From the NCBI RefSeq assembly GCF_016757735.1, contig NZ_CP068439.1, positions 2,232,001 through 2,296,000 on the forward strand: DNA of 64,000 nt. Reading direction: 5' to 3'. Numbering within the stretch: the stretch's first letter is position 1; each line of letters begins with the position of its first letter. Below are positions 17,923 through 25,586 of the stretch, piece by piece. Under the pieces are notes generated by a model that saw nothing but the letters and a program-made list of their open reading frames with translations, ran no database searches and was not told the DNA's origin. Both the position numbers and the translations under genes were made by a program. The stretch is from Aequorivita iocasae (GTDB lineage Bacteria > Bacteroidota > Bacteroidia > Flavobacteriales > Flavobacteriaceae).

Positions 17923-18927
17923 ATGAAAAAATTATTACCAATCTTTGCAATTGCATTATTTTCAATTGCTTCAATTGCACAAACAGCTCGTGTACAAGTG
18001 ATACACAACTCAGCCGATGCGGCTGCAGCAGAAGTGGATGTTTATATAAACACTGATTTAGCGTTAGATGATTTTGCTTTTAGAACAGCAACACCTTTTC
18101 TTGATCTTCCAGCAGGTGTAGAAATTAATATTGGCATCGCACCCGGAAATAGTACCGATGTAGGCGATGTGTTATTAACAGTGCCCGTAACACTTACGGC
18201 CGATGAAAAATACATTGTCGTGGCAGACGGAATTGTTAGTCCAACAGGTTACAACCCTGCACCTCCATTGACTTTGCAGGTTTATCCAATGGCCCGTGAA
18301 ATGGCTTCAAACCCAGCAAATGTGGATATATTGGTACATCACGGTTCTACAGATGCTCCAACTGTGGATGTGGTTGAGACTGGCGTAGGCGCAGGGACCA
18401 TTGTGGATGATATAAGTTATACTGAATTTCAAGGATACCTTGAATTGCCTACCGCAGATTATGTGGTTGAAATAAGAGATGCAAGTGGCACGGTGGGGGT
18501 AGCTGCTTACCAAGCTCCTTTAGCAACTTTGGGTCTTGATGGCGCAGCATTGACCGTATTGGCATCTGGATTTTTGGATCCTTCACAAAATTCAAACGGT
18601 CCGCAGTTCGGTTTGTTTGTGGCAAGCCCCCTTGGTGGTGACCTTTTGGAGCTTCCATCTGCACCCTTAGGAGTAAATGAGTTTAGTGATGCATCTTTCT
18701 CAATCTATCCAAACCCTGTAAACGATAGACTGTATATTAGTGCAAATAATATAGATTTAAGCCAATATTCCGTAGCTATAACAGATATGCTTGGGAGGAT
18801 ACTTACAAATGATGTATTAAACATTGATAACACTGTGAAAGTGGATAACTTAAGTGAAGGAATTTATAACCTTACGATTTTAGACGGAAATAGAATAGTG
18901 ATTAGTAAGAAGTTTGTTAAAAATTAA
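17923..18927 (+). CDS. Secreted DUF4397 protein with type IX sorting domain
   Basis: 334 residues: signal peptide (LLPIFAIALFSIASIAQ), then a DUF4397 region with two similar halves (about 20-130, with VQVIHNSADAAAAEVDVYIN, and 130-235, with VDILVHHGSTDAPTVDVVET), and a C-terminal Por/type IX secretion sorting domain from about 262 (FSIYPNPVNDRLYISA, ending YNLTILDGNRIVISKKFVKN). Exported across the outer membrane by T9SS and probably attached to the surface. DUF4397 has no known activity. Confidence 0.9.
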   Translation: MKKLLPIFAIALFSIASIAQTARVQVIHNSADAAAAEVDVYINTDLALDDFAFRTATPFLDLPAGVEINIGIAPGNSTDVGDVLLTVPVTLTADEKYIVVADGIVSPTGYNPAPPLTLQVYPMAREMASNPANVDILVHHGSTDAPTVDVVETGVGAGTIVDDISYTEFQGYLELPTADYVVEIRDASGTVGVAAYQAPLATLGLDGAALTVLASGFLDPSQNSNGPQFGLFVASPLGGDLLELPSAPLGVNEFSDASFSIYPNPVNDRLYISANNIDLSQYSVAITDMLGRILTNDVLNIDNTVKVDNLSEGIYNLTILDGNRIVISKKFVKN

Positions 18928-18950
18928 ACAAACATTAGTTAAATTGAAAA

Positions 18951-18984
18951 AGTCCTGGAAATTTATATTCCAGGACTTTTTTTT
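18951..18984 (+). terminator. Terminator of the DUF4397 gene
   Basis: AGTCCTGGA / TCCAGGACT, a perfect 9-bp stem, followed by eight or more Ts. It may serve both converging genes. Confidence 0.85.
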
Positions 18985-19002
18985 TAAACTTGAAAAAAGG
19001 AA

Positions 19003-19482
19003 TTAATCGTCTGCAAGATCTTCAAGCGTTTTAACACGATTTAATGTTGTATGAATTTCGGATGCTTGCTTTTGTAACAGATTTGAAATTTTCGGTGGAA
19101 AATTATAATTTTTCAGCTTATCCTCATATTCTTCCCAACTTGCTTTTTCACCTCTTATGCATTCTTCCAAAACCGCTTCGTCATCATTTCCTGATACGGC
19201 GCTTTTAATGTCAATCCATGTGCGATGAAGATCGCCGGTAAAACTTCCGCTATCTTTTGGTTTTTCGTTGAGATTTATAATCTCCTGCGATAGCTCATTG
19301 GTAAAGCGCCCTCTTTGCGCAGCTTGTTGTTGAAGAAAAGTTTTCAATCTTGAATTTTCTGCATCTTTCATTGCCTTTGTAAATCCTTTTTCGGCATCAT
19401 AATTTTTCTCCAAGAGTTCTTGTAGATTGTCTACAAGCTTTTCGTGGTTGTGTTCTTTTGCTTTTTCATGAGTTGTTTTCAT
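19003..19482 (-). CDS. PA2169/DUF2383-type four-helix-bundle protein
   Basis: 159 residues from the ATG at 19482, which has a good AAAGAAAAG-like upstream sequence; an earlier in-frame ATG at 19524 exists. All-helical and charged, with KLVDNLQELLEKNYDAEKGF, QAAQRGRFTNELSQEI and a final helix of the ferritin-like DUF2383 group. Members of this group are often found in stress-related clusters; function is not established. Converges on the DUF4397 gene. Confidence 0.8.
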   Translation of the reverse strand: MKTTHEKAKEHNHEKLVDNLQELLEKNYDAEKGFTKAMKDAENSRLKTFLQQQAAQRGRFTNELSQEIINLNEKPKDSGSFTGDLHRTWIDIKSAVSGNDDEAVLEECIRGEKASWEEYEDKLKNYNFPPKISNLLQKQASEIHTTLNRVKTLEDLADD

Positions 19483-19648
19483 ATCTTTTCTTTTTTTAAA
19501 ATTCAAATTAAAGATACTTTTCATAAGGGCGAGAGCATCTTATCATTATCACAATTGAGAACTTTTTAACGATTGCCGGAGATATTATAAATAAATATTA
19601 AAGAGAAAGCATTCCTGATGCAGATTGCTTAAATTTCAATAAAAAAAT

Positions 19649-20848
19649 ATGGAAGTACGCTCCAACGAGCCTTTTTGGCTTATCAAAAATTCCTTACCCC
19701 AAAGCTATCCTTCATTGAGACAATCAATTTCTTCGGAAGTTCTAATCATCGGCGCAGGAATTACGGGAGCTTTGATTGCCCATAAACTTATGAAGGAGGG
19801 TAAAAAAGTGATTATGGTGGACCGTCGCGATGTTTGTAACGGTAGTACGGCTGCAAGTACCTCCATGCTTCAATATGAAATAGACGTTCCTTTGCACACA
19901 TTGATTAAAAAAGTAGGTCTTACCTGTGCCGTCTCCAGTTATCAAAATTGTGAAAAAGCAATTAGCGATTTAAAGGAGATTGTGAAAGAAATTTGTTCCG
20001 ATTGTGGTTTTCAGCAAAAATACAGTTTGTATTTTGCCTCTTCAAAAAAAGATGTCTCTTTTCTGAAAGATGAATTTAAAGCAAGGCAACAGCATGGTTT
20101 TAAGGTGAAATGGTTAACAAAAGAGGAACTAGATACGCTGGGCCTTAAAGCCTATGCAGCTATTGAATCAAAATCGGGTGCAGTAATGGACGTTTATACA
20201 CTGGCAAATGACCTATTAAAATTTAACCTTAAAAATGGGCTACAGATATACGATCGAACAGAAATAGACAGCATAAAGTCCCAAAATGAAAAATTAATTG
20301 CCAAAACAAAAAACGGTTTTAGCATCGAAGCGGAAGATGTGGTGCACTGCACAGGCTATGAAAGTACCGAAACGGTTAAGGAAAATATAGTTGCCTTAAA
20401 GAGTACCTTCGCCTTGGCTTCTGAAGCTTTTGAAAAAATTCCAAAACCATTTGCTAAAAGAATTTATTGGAATACTGATTCACCCTATCTTTATTTTAGA
20501 AGCACAGATGATGGCCGTATTGTAATGGGCGGCGGCGATCGGGATTTTAAAAATGCCACCCGTCGTGACGCCATGCTCTCGCGAAAGGAAAAGGAGCTTA
20601 CTAAACGTTTTCAAAAATGCTTTCCGGACGTTCCTTTCGTGGCAGATTATTCTTGGGCGGGCACCTTTGGGGAAACAAAAGACGGATTACCATATTTTGG
20701 CAAACCGGATCCAGATAAAAACGAGCATTATATTTTGGGTTTTGGCGGAAATGGCATTACCTTCAGCGTTATGGGGATGGAAGCGATTGTCCATTCCATC
20801 AATAAAACACCGCACCCCTTTTTGGAATATTATAAATTTAACAGATAA
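19649..20848 (+). CDS. FAD-dependent oxidoreductase, DAO family
   Basis: 399 residues. An internal (not N-terminal) dinucleotide-binding motif EVLIIGAGITGALIAHKL (about 30-47) is followed by VIMVDRRDVCNGSTAASTSM, and the C-terminal half has YLYFRSTDDGRIVMGGGDRD and FGGNGITFSVMGMEAI, typical of glycine oxidase/D-amino-acid-dehydrogenase-like flavoproteins. It lacks the C-terminal Rieske domain that some relatives carry. Substrate unknown, probably an amine or amino acid. Followed after 26 bases by a DUF421 gene. Confidence 0.85.
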   Translation: MEVRSNEPFWLIKNSLPQSYPSLRQSISSEVLIIGAGITGALIAHKLMKEGKKVIMVDRRDVCNGSTAASTSMLQYEIDVPLHTLIKKVGLTCAVSSYQNCEKAISDLKEIVKEICSDCGFQQKYSLYFASSKKDVSFLKDEFKARQQHGFKVKWLTKEELDTLGLKAYAAIESKSGAVMDVYTLANDLLKFNLKNGLQIYDRTEIDSIKSQNEKLIAKTKNGFSIEAEDVVHCTGYESTETVKENIVALKSTFALASEAFEKIPKPFAKRIYWNTDSPYLYFRSTDDGRIVMGGGDRDFKNATRRDAMLSRKEKELTKRFQKCFPDVPFVADYSWAGTFGETKDGLPYFGKPDPDKNEHYILGFGGNGITFSVMGMEAIVHSINKTPHPFLEYYKFNR

Positions 20849-20874
20849 ATGAATTAATAACTAAATCGACTGAA

Positions 20875-21396
20875 ATGATAAAATGGTTTGAAGCATCTAC
20901 CACATCTATTGTTGCAATTATTCTTACGGCCATAGGAATTTATGCTGCCACAATCATATTTACAAGATTGGCAGGCAAACGCAGCTTTTCAAAAATGAGC
21001 AGTTTTGATTTTGCTATGACGGTGGCCATTGGCTCTATAATTGCCACTACGGTTTTATCAAAATCGGTCAGTTTGGTTCAGGGAGTGGTCGGTTTGGCGG
21101 CAGTGTACATACTCCAAATTTCAGTGGCAATGGTTAGACGGTTTAAAATTGTACAAACATTAATTGACAACGAACCCCTGCTGTTAATGGATGGGCAGCA
21201 CATACTTTACGAAAACTTAAAAAAGGCAAGAGTCACTGAAACCGATTTACGCTCCAAACTTCGCGAAGCAAATGTTTTGGAGCTCTCACAGGTGCGTGCC
21301 GTAATATTTGAATCTACTGGAGATATTGCAGTGCTTCACAGTAAGGATGAAGATGTAAAATTGGAAGAATGGCTGCTTGAAGGTGTGGAGCGTTAG
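20875..21396 (+). CDS. DUF421/YetF-like membrane protein
   Basis: 173 residues with two to three membrane segments at the N-terminus (SIVAIILTAIGIYAATIIFT, VAIGSIIATTVLSKSVSLV, VVGLAAVYILQISVAMV) and a soluble C-terminal domain with RVTETDLRSKLREANVLELS and VRAVIFESTGDIAVL, the hallmark of the YetF family. Function unknown. Shares an operon direction with the FAD enzyme upstream. Confidence 0.88.
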   Translation: MIKWFEASTTSIVAIILTAIGIYAATIIFTRLAGKRSFSKMSSFDFAMTVAIGSIIATTVLSKSVSLVQGVVGLAAVYILQISVAMVRRFKIVQTLIDNEPLLLMDGQHILYENLKKARVTETDLRSKLREANVLELSQVRAVIFESTGDIAVLHSKDEDVKLEEWLLEGVER

Positions 21397-21473
21397 GTGT
21401 TAATTCTGTTTTAATTTTTTGATTGGCAGCGATAGATTCTGTACCTTATCATTTCATCATAAAAATAAAAGTT

Positions 21474-21617
21474 ATGGAAAAGAAAGAAAAAAACCTTGAA
21501 CAGGAAAAACAGAGCAAAAAAGAACAAGCAATCAATAAGAGTGCTACACACGGGAAAGATATAAATTACCAAGAGAAGGAAAGAAAAGAAAAGCACCAAC
21601 CACGGGATACAGCTTGA
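21474..21617 (+). CDS. Very short charged protein (47 residues)
   Basis: MEKKEKNLEQEKQSKKEQAI and onward: almost entirely K, E, Q and N, predicted disordered or helical, no membrane segment. An upstream in-frame ATG exists at 21423, but 21474 gives a consistent charged product. It has its own terminator 11 bases later, which supports expression. Similar tiny charged proteins occur near stress genes in flavobacteria, but I assign no function. Confidence 0.45.
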   Translation: MEKKEKNLEQEKQSKKEQAINKSATHGKDINYQEKERKEKHQPRDTA

Positions 21618-21628
21618 AAAAAAAATTA

Positions 21629-21665
21629 AAAAGCGCGATAAAATAATTTTCTATGGCGCTTTTTC
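21629..21665 (+). terminator. Terminator after the short charged ORF
   Basis: AAAAGCGC / GCGCTTTT arms with a 19-base loop that has further partial pairing, followed by T-rich sequence. Confidence 0.6.
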
Positions 21666-21749
21666 ATTTTGATCCAATTTTACTATGCAAAACCCAATTT
21701 TGCTTTACGATTTTTCTTTTGTGGGAATTGAATAGAATAATTTATTGAA

Positions 21750-22232
21750 TCAATTTTGAACATAGGAGCCACAGCCTTTAAAGTTTTGAAAATCTGATCC
21801 GTTATTCAATTTTATGGAAACTTTTACTTGGTGGGTCATTTCTTTTCCGTTCATGTCCCCAATACACTTTTCTTCTATAAGCATCACTTTTATAGTCCCC
21901 TTATCTGGATTTGAAGTGAAGGTAGTGGTTTTGCCTGTAATTTCAGGGGTTGCTATAGACGCAGAAAAAGATTTTAAGCTCTCAACGGCCGATTCAAAAT
22001 GAATTTTATCTGCATCCAAAGTTACACTCCAAAAAGGCTCCCCACCACTTCCTTTAAAAACACGTGTTAACTCACGGTTTTCGGGAATTGTATCCAGCCT
22101 ATTTTCATTGTATTCCATGGTAGCTTTCGTATCGGTCGGGATGATGGGTTCCTCATCTTCCTTTGTCGAATTTTTACAGGAAAAAAAAGCTAAACCTAAG
22201 AGTGTAAGCACAATTAAGACTTTAATTTTCAT
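21750..22232 (-). CDS. COG3650-like lipoprotein
   Basis: 160 residues with a lipoprotein signal (VLIVLTLLGLAFFSC). The core motif GSGGEPFWSVTLDADKIHFE, followed by a conserved pair EEKCIGDMNGKEMTHQVKV and a final GCGSY, is that of the COG3650 group of predicted periplasmic proteins. The two Cys residues of the mature part could form a disulfide. No activity known. Confidence 0.65.
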   Translation of the reverse strand: MKIKVLIVLTLLGLAFFSCKNSTKEDEEPIIPTDTKATMEYNENRLDTIPENRELTRVFKGSGGEPFWSVTLDADKIHFESAVESLKSFSASIATPEITGKTTTFTSNPDKGTIKVMLIEEKCIGDMNGKEMTHQVKVSIKLNNGSDFQNFKGCGSYVQN

Positions 22233-22320
22233 AATGGTGTTTTTATAAATTTACATAAAGCTAAAAAAATCAAGTGGCTTAAAAAACCACTTATGGTTAT
22301 TTTAACACTGAAGAAAGATT

Positions 22321-22887
22321 CTATGAAATCTTTTTTAAAATTTTCCGCGCCCTGGCTTGGTACCCAGCACTTTTGTGTGGGGCATTTGTAATGAGAATAT
22401 CTCGCAATTCTGGATAAATCCATATTTTGTCGTTATCCCATCCCAAATAATAAAGACATTGCATTGCAGGAGCTTGGCAAGCTACTTTTTGATCTGTAAT
22501 GAGCCAATCAAAACAGCACTCTGTTATAATTTTTCGTTCATTTTTGTTTAATACTTCATAAAATACCCCGCAGCTTTTCATAAAATGATAATGGCAAAGC
22601 ATTTCACAAATTTTTGCACAAGAGCGCAAGGCGGAATCATTTTTAATGGTCGGGAGTTTTTCAAAAAACAAATGCATGTATTTAAAGAAATTTTTTGCCT
22701 TGTATTCACAAATAATTTCCAGCACCCAAGCGGATTGAACCAAAAGTTCACTATCCTCAGCAAAACACCATTGCAGTGTTTCGCGAACATAATGGGTTTT
22801 TTTTGTTACCCACATAGCAATTTCCACGCGCTTGGTTTTACTGCTATCAACCTCCATCAATTTTTGCTTTAAATCTTCAGGCAACAT
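22321..22887 (-). CDS. HEAT-like helical protein of unknown function
   Basis: 188 residues, all alpha, with successive antiparallel helix pairs (ETLQWCFAEDSELLVQSAWV, ALRSCAKICEMLCHYHFMKS, VACQAPAMQCLYYLGWD) and a C-terminal HKSAGYQARARKILKKI typical of HEAT-type solenoids. Unusually rich in Cys for a flavobacterial protein (ten). Six bases separate it from the sirtuin gene, so it is probably co-transcribed. Confidence 0.6.
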   Translation of the reverse strand: MLPEDLKQKLMEVDSSKTKRVEIAMWVTKKTHYVRETLQWCFAEDSELLVQSAWVLEIICEYKAKNFFKYMHLFFEKLPTIKNDSALRSCAKICEMLCHYHFMKSCGVFYEVLNKNERKIITECCFDWLITDQKVACQAPAMQCLYYLGWDNDKIWIYPELRDILITNAPHKSAGYQARARKILKKIS

Positions 22888-22892
22888 AATTT

Positions 22893-23564
22893 TTAATTTA
22901 GAAGTTCAACTACTTTTGGAACACCTATAGATGCTTTTTCAGCAAAAACCATAATTTTTTTACTTTCTGAAATGGATGGTTTTGGATCCACAAAATAGAT
23001 CTGAGCATCTGGTTTGGCATATTGAATCAAACCAGCTGCAGGATAAACTTGCATGGAGGTTCCCACAATTATAATGGCATCTGCTTTTTCAACAACTTCT
23101 GCAGCAACTTCAATCATCGGCACCATTTCACCAAACCAAACAATGTGTGGTCGAAGTTGGTGGTTGTTTTCGCATACATCGCCCCAATTCAGATCTTCTT
23201 TCCATTCCATCACTAAGCCTTCATCAAAGGTGCTTCTAGCTTTCAACAATTCGCCGTGAAGGTGAATCACATTTGTGCTGCCGGCGCGTTCGTGCAGATC
23301 GTCTACGTTTTGTGTAATGATTGCCACATCATGTGCTTTTTCAAGCGCTGCTAATGCCCTGTGCGCAGGGTTTGGTTGAACGGTCAATAATTGTCTGCGG
23401 CGTTGGTTGTAAAAATCCAGAACAACTTCCGGATTTCTTTTAAAACCTTCGGGAGATGCAACCTCCATTACATCGTGCCCTTCCCAAAGTCCTCCACTGT
23501 CGCGAAACGTTTTTATACCACTTTCCGCGCTCACACCTGCGCCAGTCAATACTGCTATTTTCAT
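22893..23564 (-). CDS. cobB: Sirtuin, NAD-dependent protein deacylase
   Basis: 223 residues. NAD-binding motifs TGAGVSAESGIKTFRD (7-22), TQNVDDLHERAG (84-95), catalytic His103 in HLHGEL, FGEMVP and GTSMQVYPAAGL. Tyr52 and Arg55 (FYNQRRRQ) match the Tyr-x-x-Arg pair that marks class III sirtuins such as SIRT5 and CobB, so desuccinylase or similar deacylase activity is expected. The zinc-binding segment is degenerate: only Cys131 remains where four cysteines are usual. Confidence 0.92.
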   Translation of the reverse strand: MKIAVLTGAGVSAESGIKTFRDSGGLWEGHDVMEVASPEGFKRNPEVVLDFYNQRRRQLLTVQPNPAHRALAALEKAHDVAIITQNVDDLHERAGSTNVIHLHGELLKARSTFDEGLVMEWKEDLNWGDVCENNHQLRPHIVWFGEMVPMIEVAAEVVEKADAIIIVGTSMQVYPAAGLIQYAKPDAQIYFVDPKPSISESKKIMVFAEKASIGVPKVVELLN

Positions 23565-23689
23565 AATTAATTATTGAATTACTAAGTTATTTAAAAATTG
23601 CGGTTTTAAGAAAGAAACTATTAACCCAATAACTTTTATATTAGCGAAATCGAAATTCGATATTTTTTCAACCAAAAATCTTTTCCGCT

Positions 23690-24352
23690 TTGGATTTAGC
23701 ATTGTTTCAATATTTACAAACCTATCTCACCGAACGAAGGACTGCCTTGTTTAAAAAAGTGCTGTCTGAACGAACCCGCCATTTTACCGTAGCTACTGAA
23801 GATGTATACCAGCTCCACAACACCAGCGCGGTAATGCGTACCTGCGATGTTTTTGGGATTCAGGATCTGCACGTTGTGGAAGAACGCTTGGGAAAACGTG
23901 TAGATAAGGAAATTGCGATGGGCGCGCAGAAATGGGTAAGTTTAAAGCGGTACCATTCCATCACTGAGTGTATTAAAAATTTACGGAATTCAGGCTATCA
24001 AATTATTGCTACCACGCCCCACGACAATTCTACCATGCTCCATAAATTTGACGTTTCAAAAAAGAGCGCCTTTTTCTTCGGAAAAGAAAGCGACGGACTT
24101 AGCGATACGGTAATGAATGCAGCTGATGGCTATCTTAAAATCCCGATGTATGGCTTTACCGAAAGCTTAAATATTTCAGTTTCCGCGGCAATTATTTTGC
24201 AAAGCGTGGTTTCAAAAATGAAGCAGAGCAAAATAAATTGGCAGCTTTCCGATACAGAAAAATTCGAGATTGAAATGGAATGGATGAAAAAGACTATTAA
24301 GGCTTCAGAAGAGATAATTGAACGGTATTATCTTGAAAACTCGAAGCAATGA
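23690..24352 (+). CDS. trmH: tRNA (guanosine-18-2'-O)-methyltransferase
   Basis: SPOUT methyltransferase of the TrmH/SpoU family. 220 residues: YQLHNTSAVMRTCDVFGI (motif 1, with the conserved N and R), FFGKESDGLSD (motif 2) and LKIPMYGFTESLNISVSAAI (motif 3). The start is TTG at 23690: the frame has no ATG between the upstream stop and motif 1. The next gene overlaps its stop by 4 bases. Confidence 0.93.
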   Translation: MDLALFQYLQTYLTERRTALFKKVLSERTRHFTVATEDVYQLHNTSAVMRTCDVFGIQDLHVVEERLGKRVDKEIAMGAQKWVSLKRYHSITECIKNLRNSGYQIIATTPHDNSTMLHKFDVSKKSAFFFGKESDGLSDTVMNAADGYLKIPMYGFTESLNISVSAAIILQSVVSKMKQSKINWQLSDTEKFEIEMEWMKKTIKASEEIIERYYLENSKQ

Positions 24353-24699
24353 TTGCTGAAAAGATGATTTTGCGAACTCATCCATTATTTGAAATTGAAT
24401 TTAGAAGAGATGGATTTAATGTGGTAGATAATTCAAAATTCAATACAAATCGGTTTTATCATTTTGACCTTATAAGTGAAATAGAAGCGAAGATAAAATC
24501 AACAAATTTTTTTATCACGGCAATTAATTTTATACTTTTTGCAGGTCCTAAATATCATTATTACGATAGGCAACAACTCAAATTTAAATATGAAAAAGAA
24601 GAGGTTGCTATTTTCATCGAAAGTTGTGATTTTGAAACACTTCTGCAAATTTCAGAAAAAATAAAATCTCGCATCTCAAATCTAAATACTCAACACTAA
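24349..24699 (+). CDS. Hypothetical protein
   Basis: 116 residues, overlapping trmH by ATGA and 3 bases before rdgB, so it is inside a tight operon. One moderately hydrophobic stretch (FFITAINFILFAGPKYHYY, about 50-68) might be a beta hairpin rather than a membrane segment. No family recognised. Confidence 0.7.
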   Translation: MIAEKMILRTHPLFEIEFRRDGFNVVDNSKFNTNRFYHFDLISEIEAKIKSTNFFITAINFILFAGPKYHYYDRQQLKFKYEKEEVAIFIESCDFETLLQISEKIKSRISNLNTQH

Positions 24700-24702
24700 A
24701 AA

Positions 24703-25275
24703 ATGAAACTCGTCTTCGCCACCCACAATAAAAACAAGTTCACCGAAGTAAAAACAATGCTTCCGAAACATATTGAATTGTTAAGCCTGGACGATATAGG
24801 CTGCCAAGAAGACATTGCCGAAACGGCAGATACAATAGAAGGCAACGCCATTTTAAAAGCAAACTACGTGCGTGCCAATTACAATTTAAACTGTTTTGCC
24901 GATGATACCGGTCTGGAAGTACAATCATTAAATGGAGAACCGGGAGTTTACAGCGCCCGCTATGCTGGCGTTTCACACGATTCTGCTGCAAATATTAAAA
25001 AACTGCTGAAAAATCTTGAAGGCAAAGAGGATAGAAGCGCCCGTTTCAAAACAGCCATTGCACTGAATATGGAACACGAAGAAATTATGTTTCTGGGCAT
25101 TTGCGAAGGCGAAATAATTAAAGAACTCCGAGGCGACTCAGGCTTTGGCTACGACCCAATTTTCCAACCGAAAGGTTTCAATAAAACCTTTGCAGAAATG
25201 ACACTTCAGCAAAAAAGTGAAATTGGCCATCGCGGAAAAGCAATGCGGCAATTGATTGATTATCTTTCTAAATAA
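24703..25275 (+). CDS. rdgB: Non-canonical purine NTP pyrophosphatase (RdgB/HAM1)
   Basis: Hydrolyses ITP, dITP and XTP to the monophosphate, keeping deaminated bases out of nucleic acids. 190 residues with FATHNKNKFTEVKTML, FADDTGLEVQSLNGEPGVYS, GDSGFGYDPIFQP and the C-terminal KSEIGHRGKAM. Full length. Third gene of the trmH operon. Confidence 0.96.
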   Translation: MKLVFATHNKNKFTEVKTMLPKHIELLSLDDIGCQEDIAETADTIEGNAILKANYVRANYNLNCFADDTGLEVQSLNGEPGVYSARYAGVSHDSAANIKKLLKNLEGKEDRSARFKTAIALNMEHEEIMFLGICEGEIIKELRGDSGFGYDPIFQPKGFNKTFAEMTLQQKSEIGHRGKAMRQLIDYLSK

Positions 25276-25586
25276 GTCACAGTTTGCAGTCACAGTTCAC
25301 AGTTTTAGACCTCAATGGTTAACCCTTTGAAGTCAATTGTTTTAGACAAAAGACTACCAACTGCGACTGAATACTGAAAACATTTTTAAAGTTTCACAAA
25401 AAACTGCTAACAGTGACTACTAACTGAAAACTTTAAGTTACTTTTGCGCCCTTGAAAAATCAATAGCCATTGCTTATGGTTTTCAGGAAAAATCCTCAGG
25501 GTGAGGAGTGTTATAGTGAAGCTGTCCGTTTTTTATATGTCCAGTAGCTTCCCATTAGCACGCATATAAAAACTTTATTATAAAAA
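25276..25586. other. Intergenic region and long leader before a DEAD-box helicase gene
   Basis: No gene seen. The first ~165 bases are a low-complexity mixture of CACAGTT/CAGTTT words with partly complementary copies (25277-25310 against 25390-25430), resembling a degraded dispersed repeat. The last ~120 bases before the helicase ATG (CAGGAAAAATCCTCAGG hairpin near 25480-25500) could be a structured 5' leader; cold-shock helicases often have long leaders. Confidence 0.4.
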
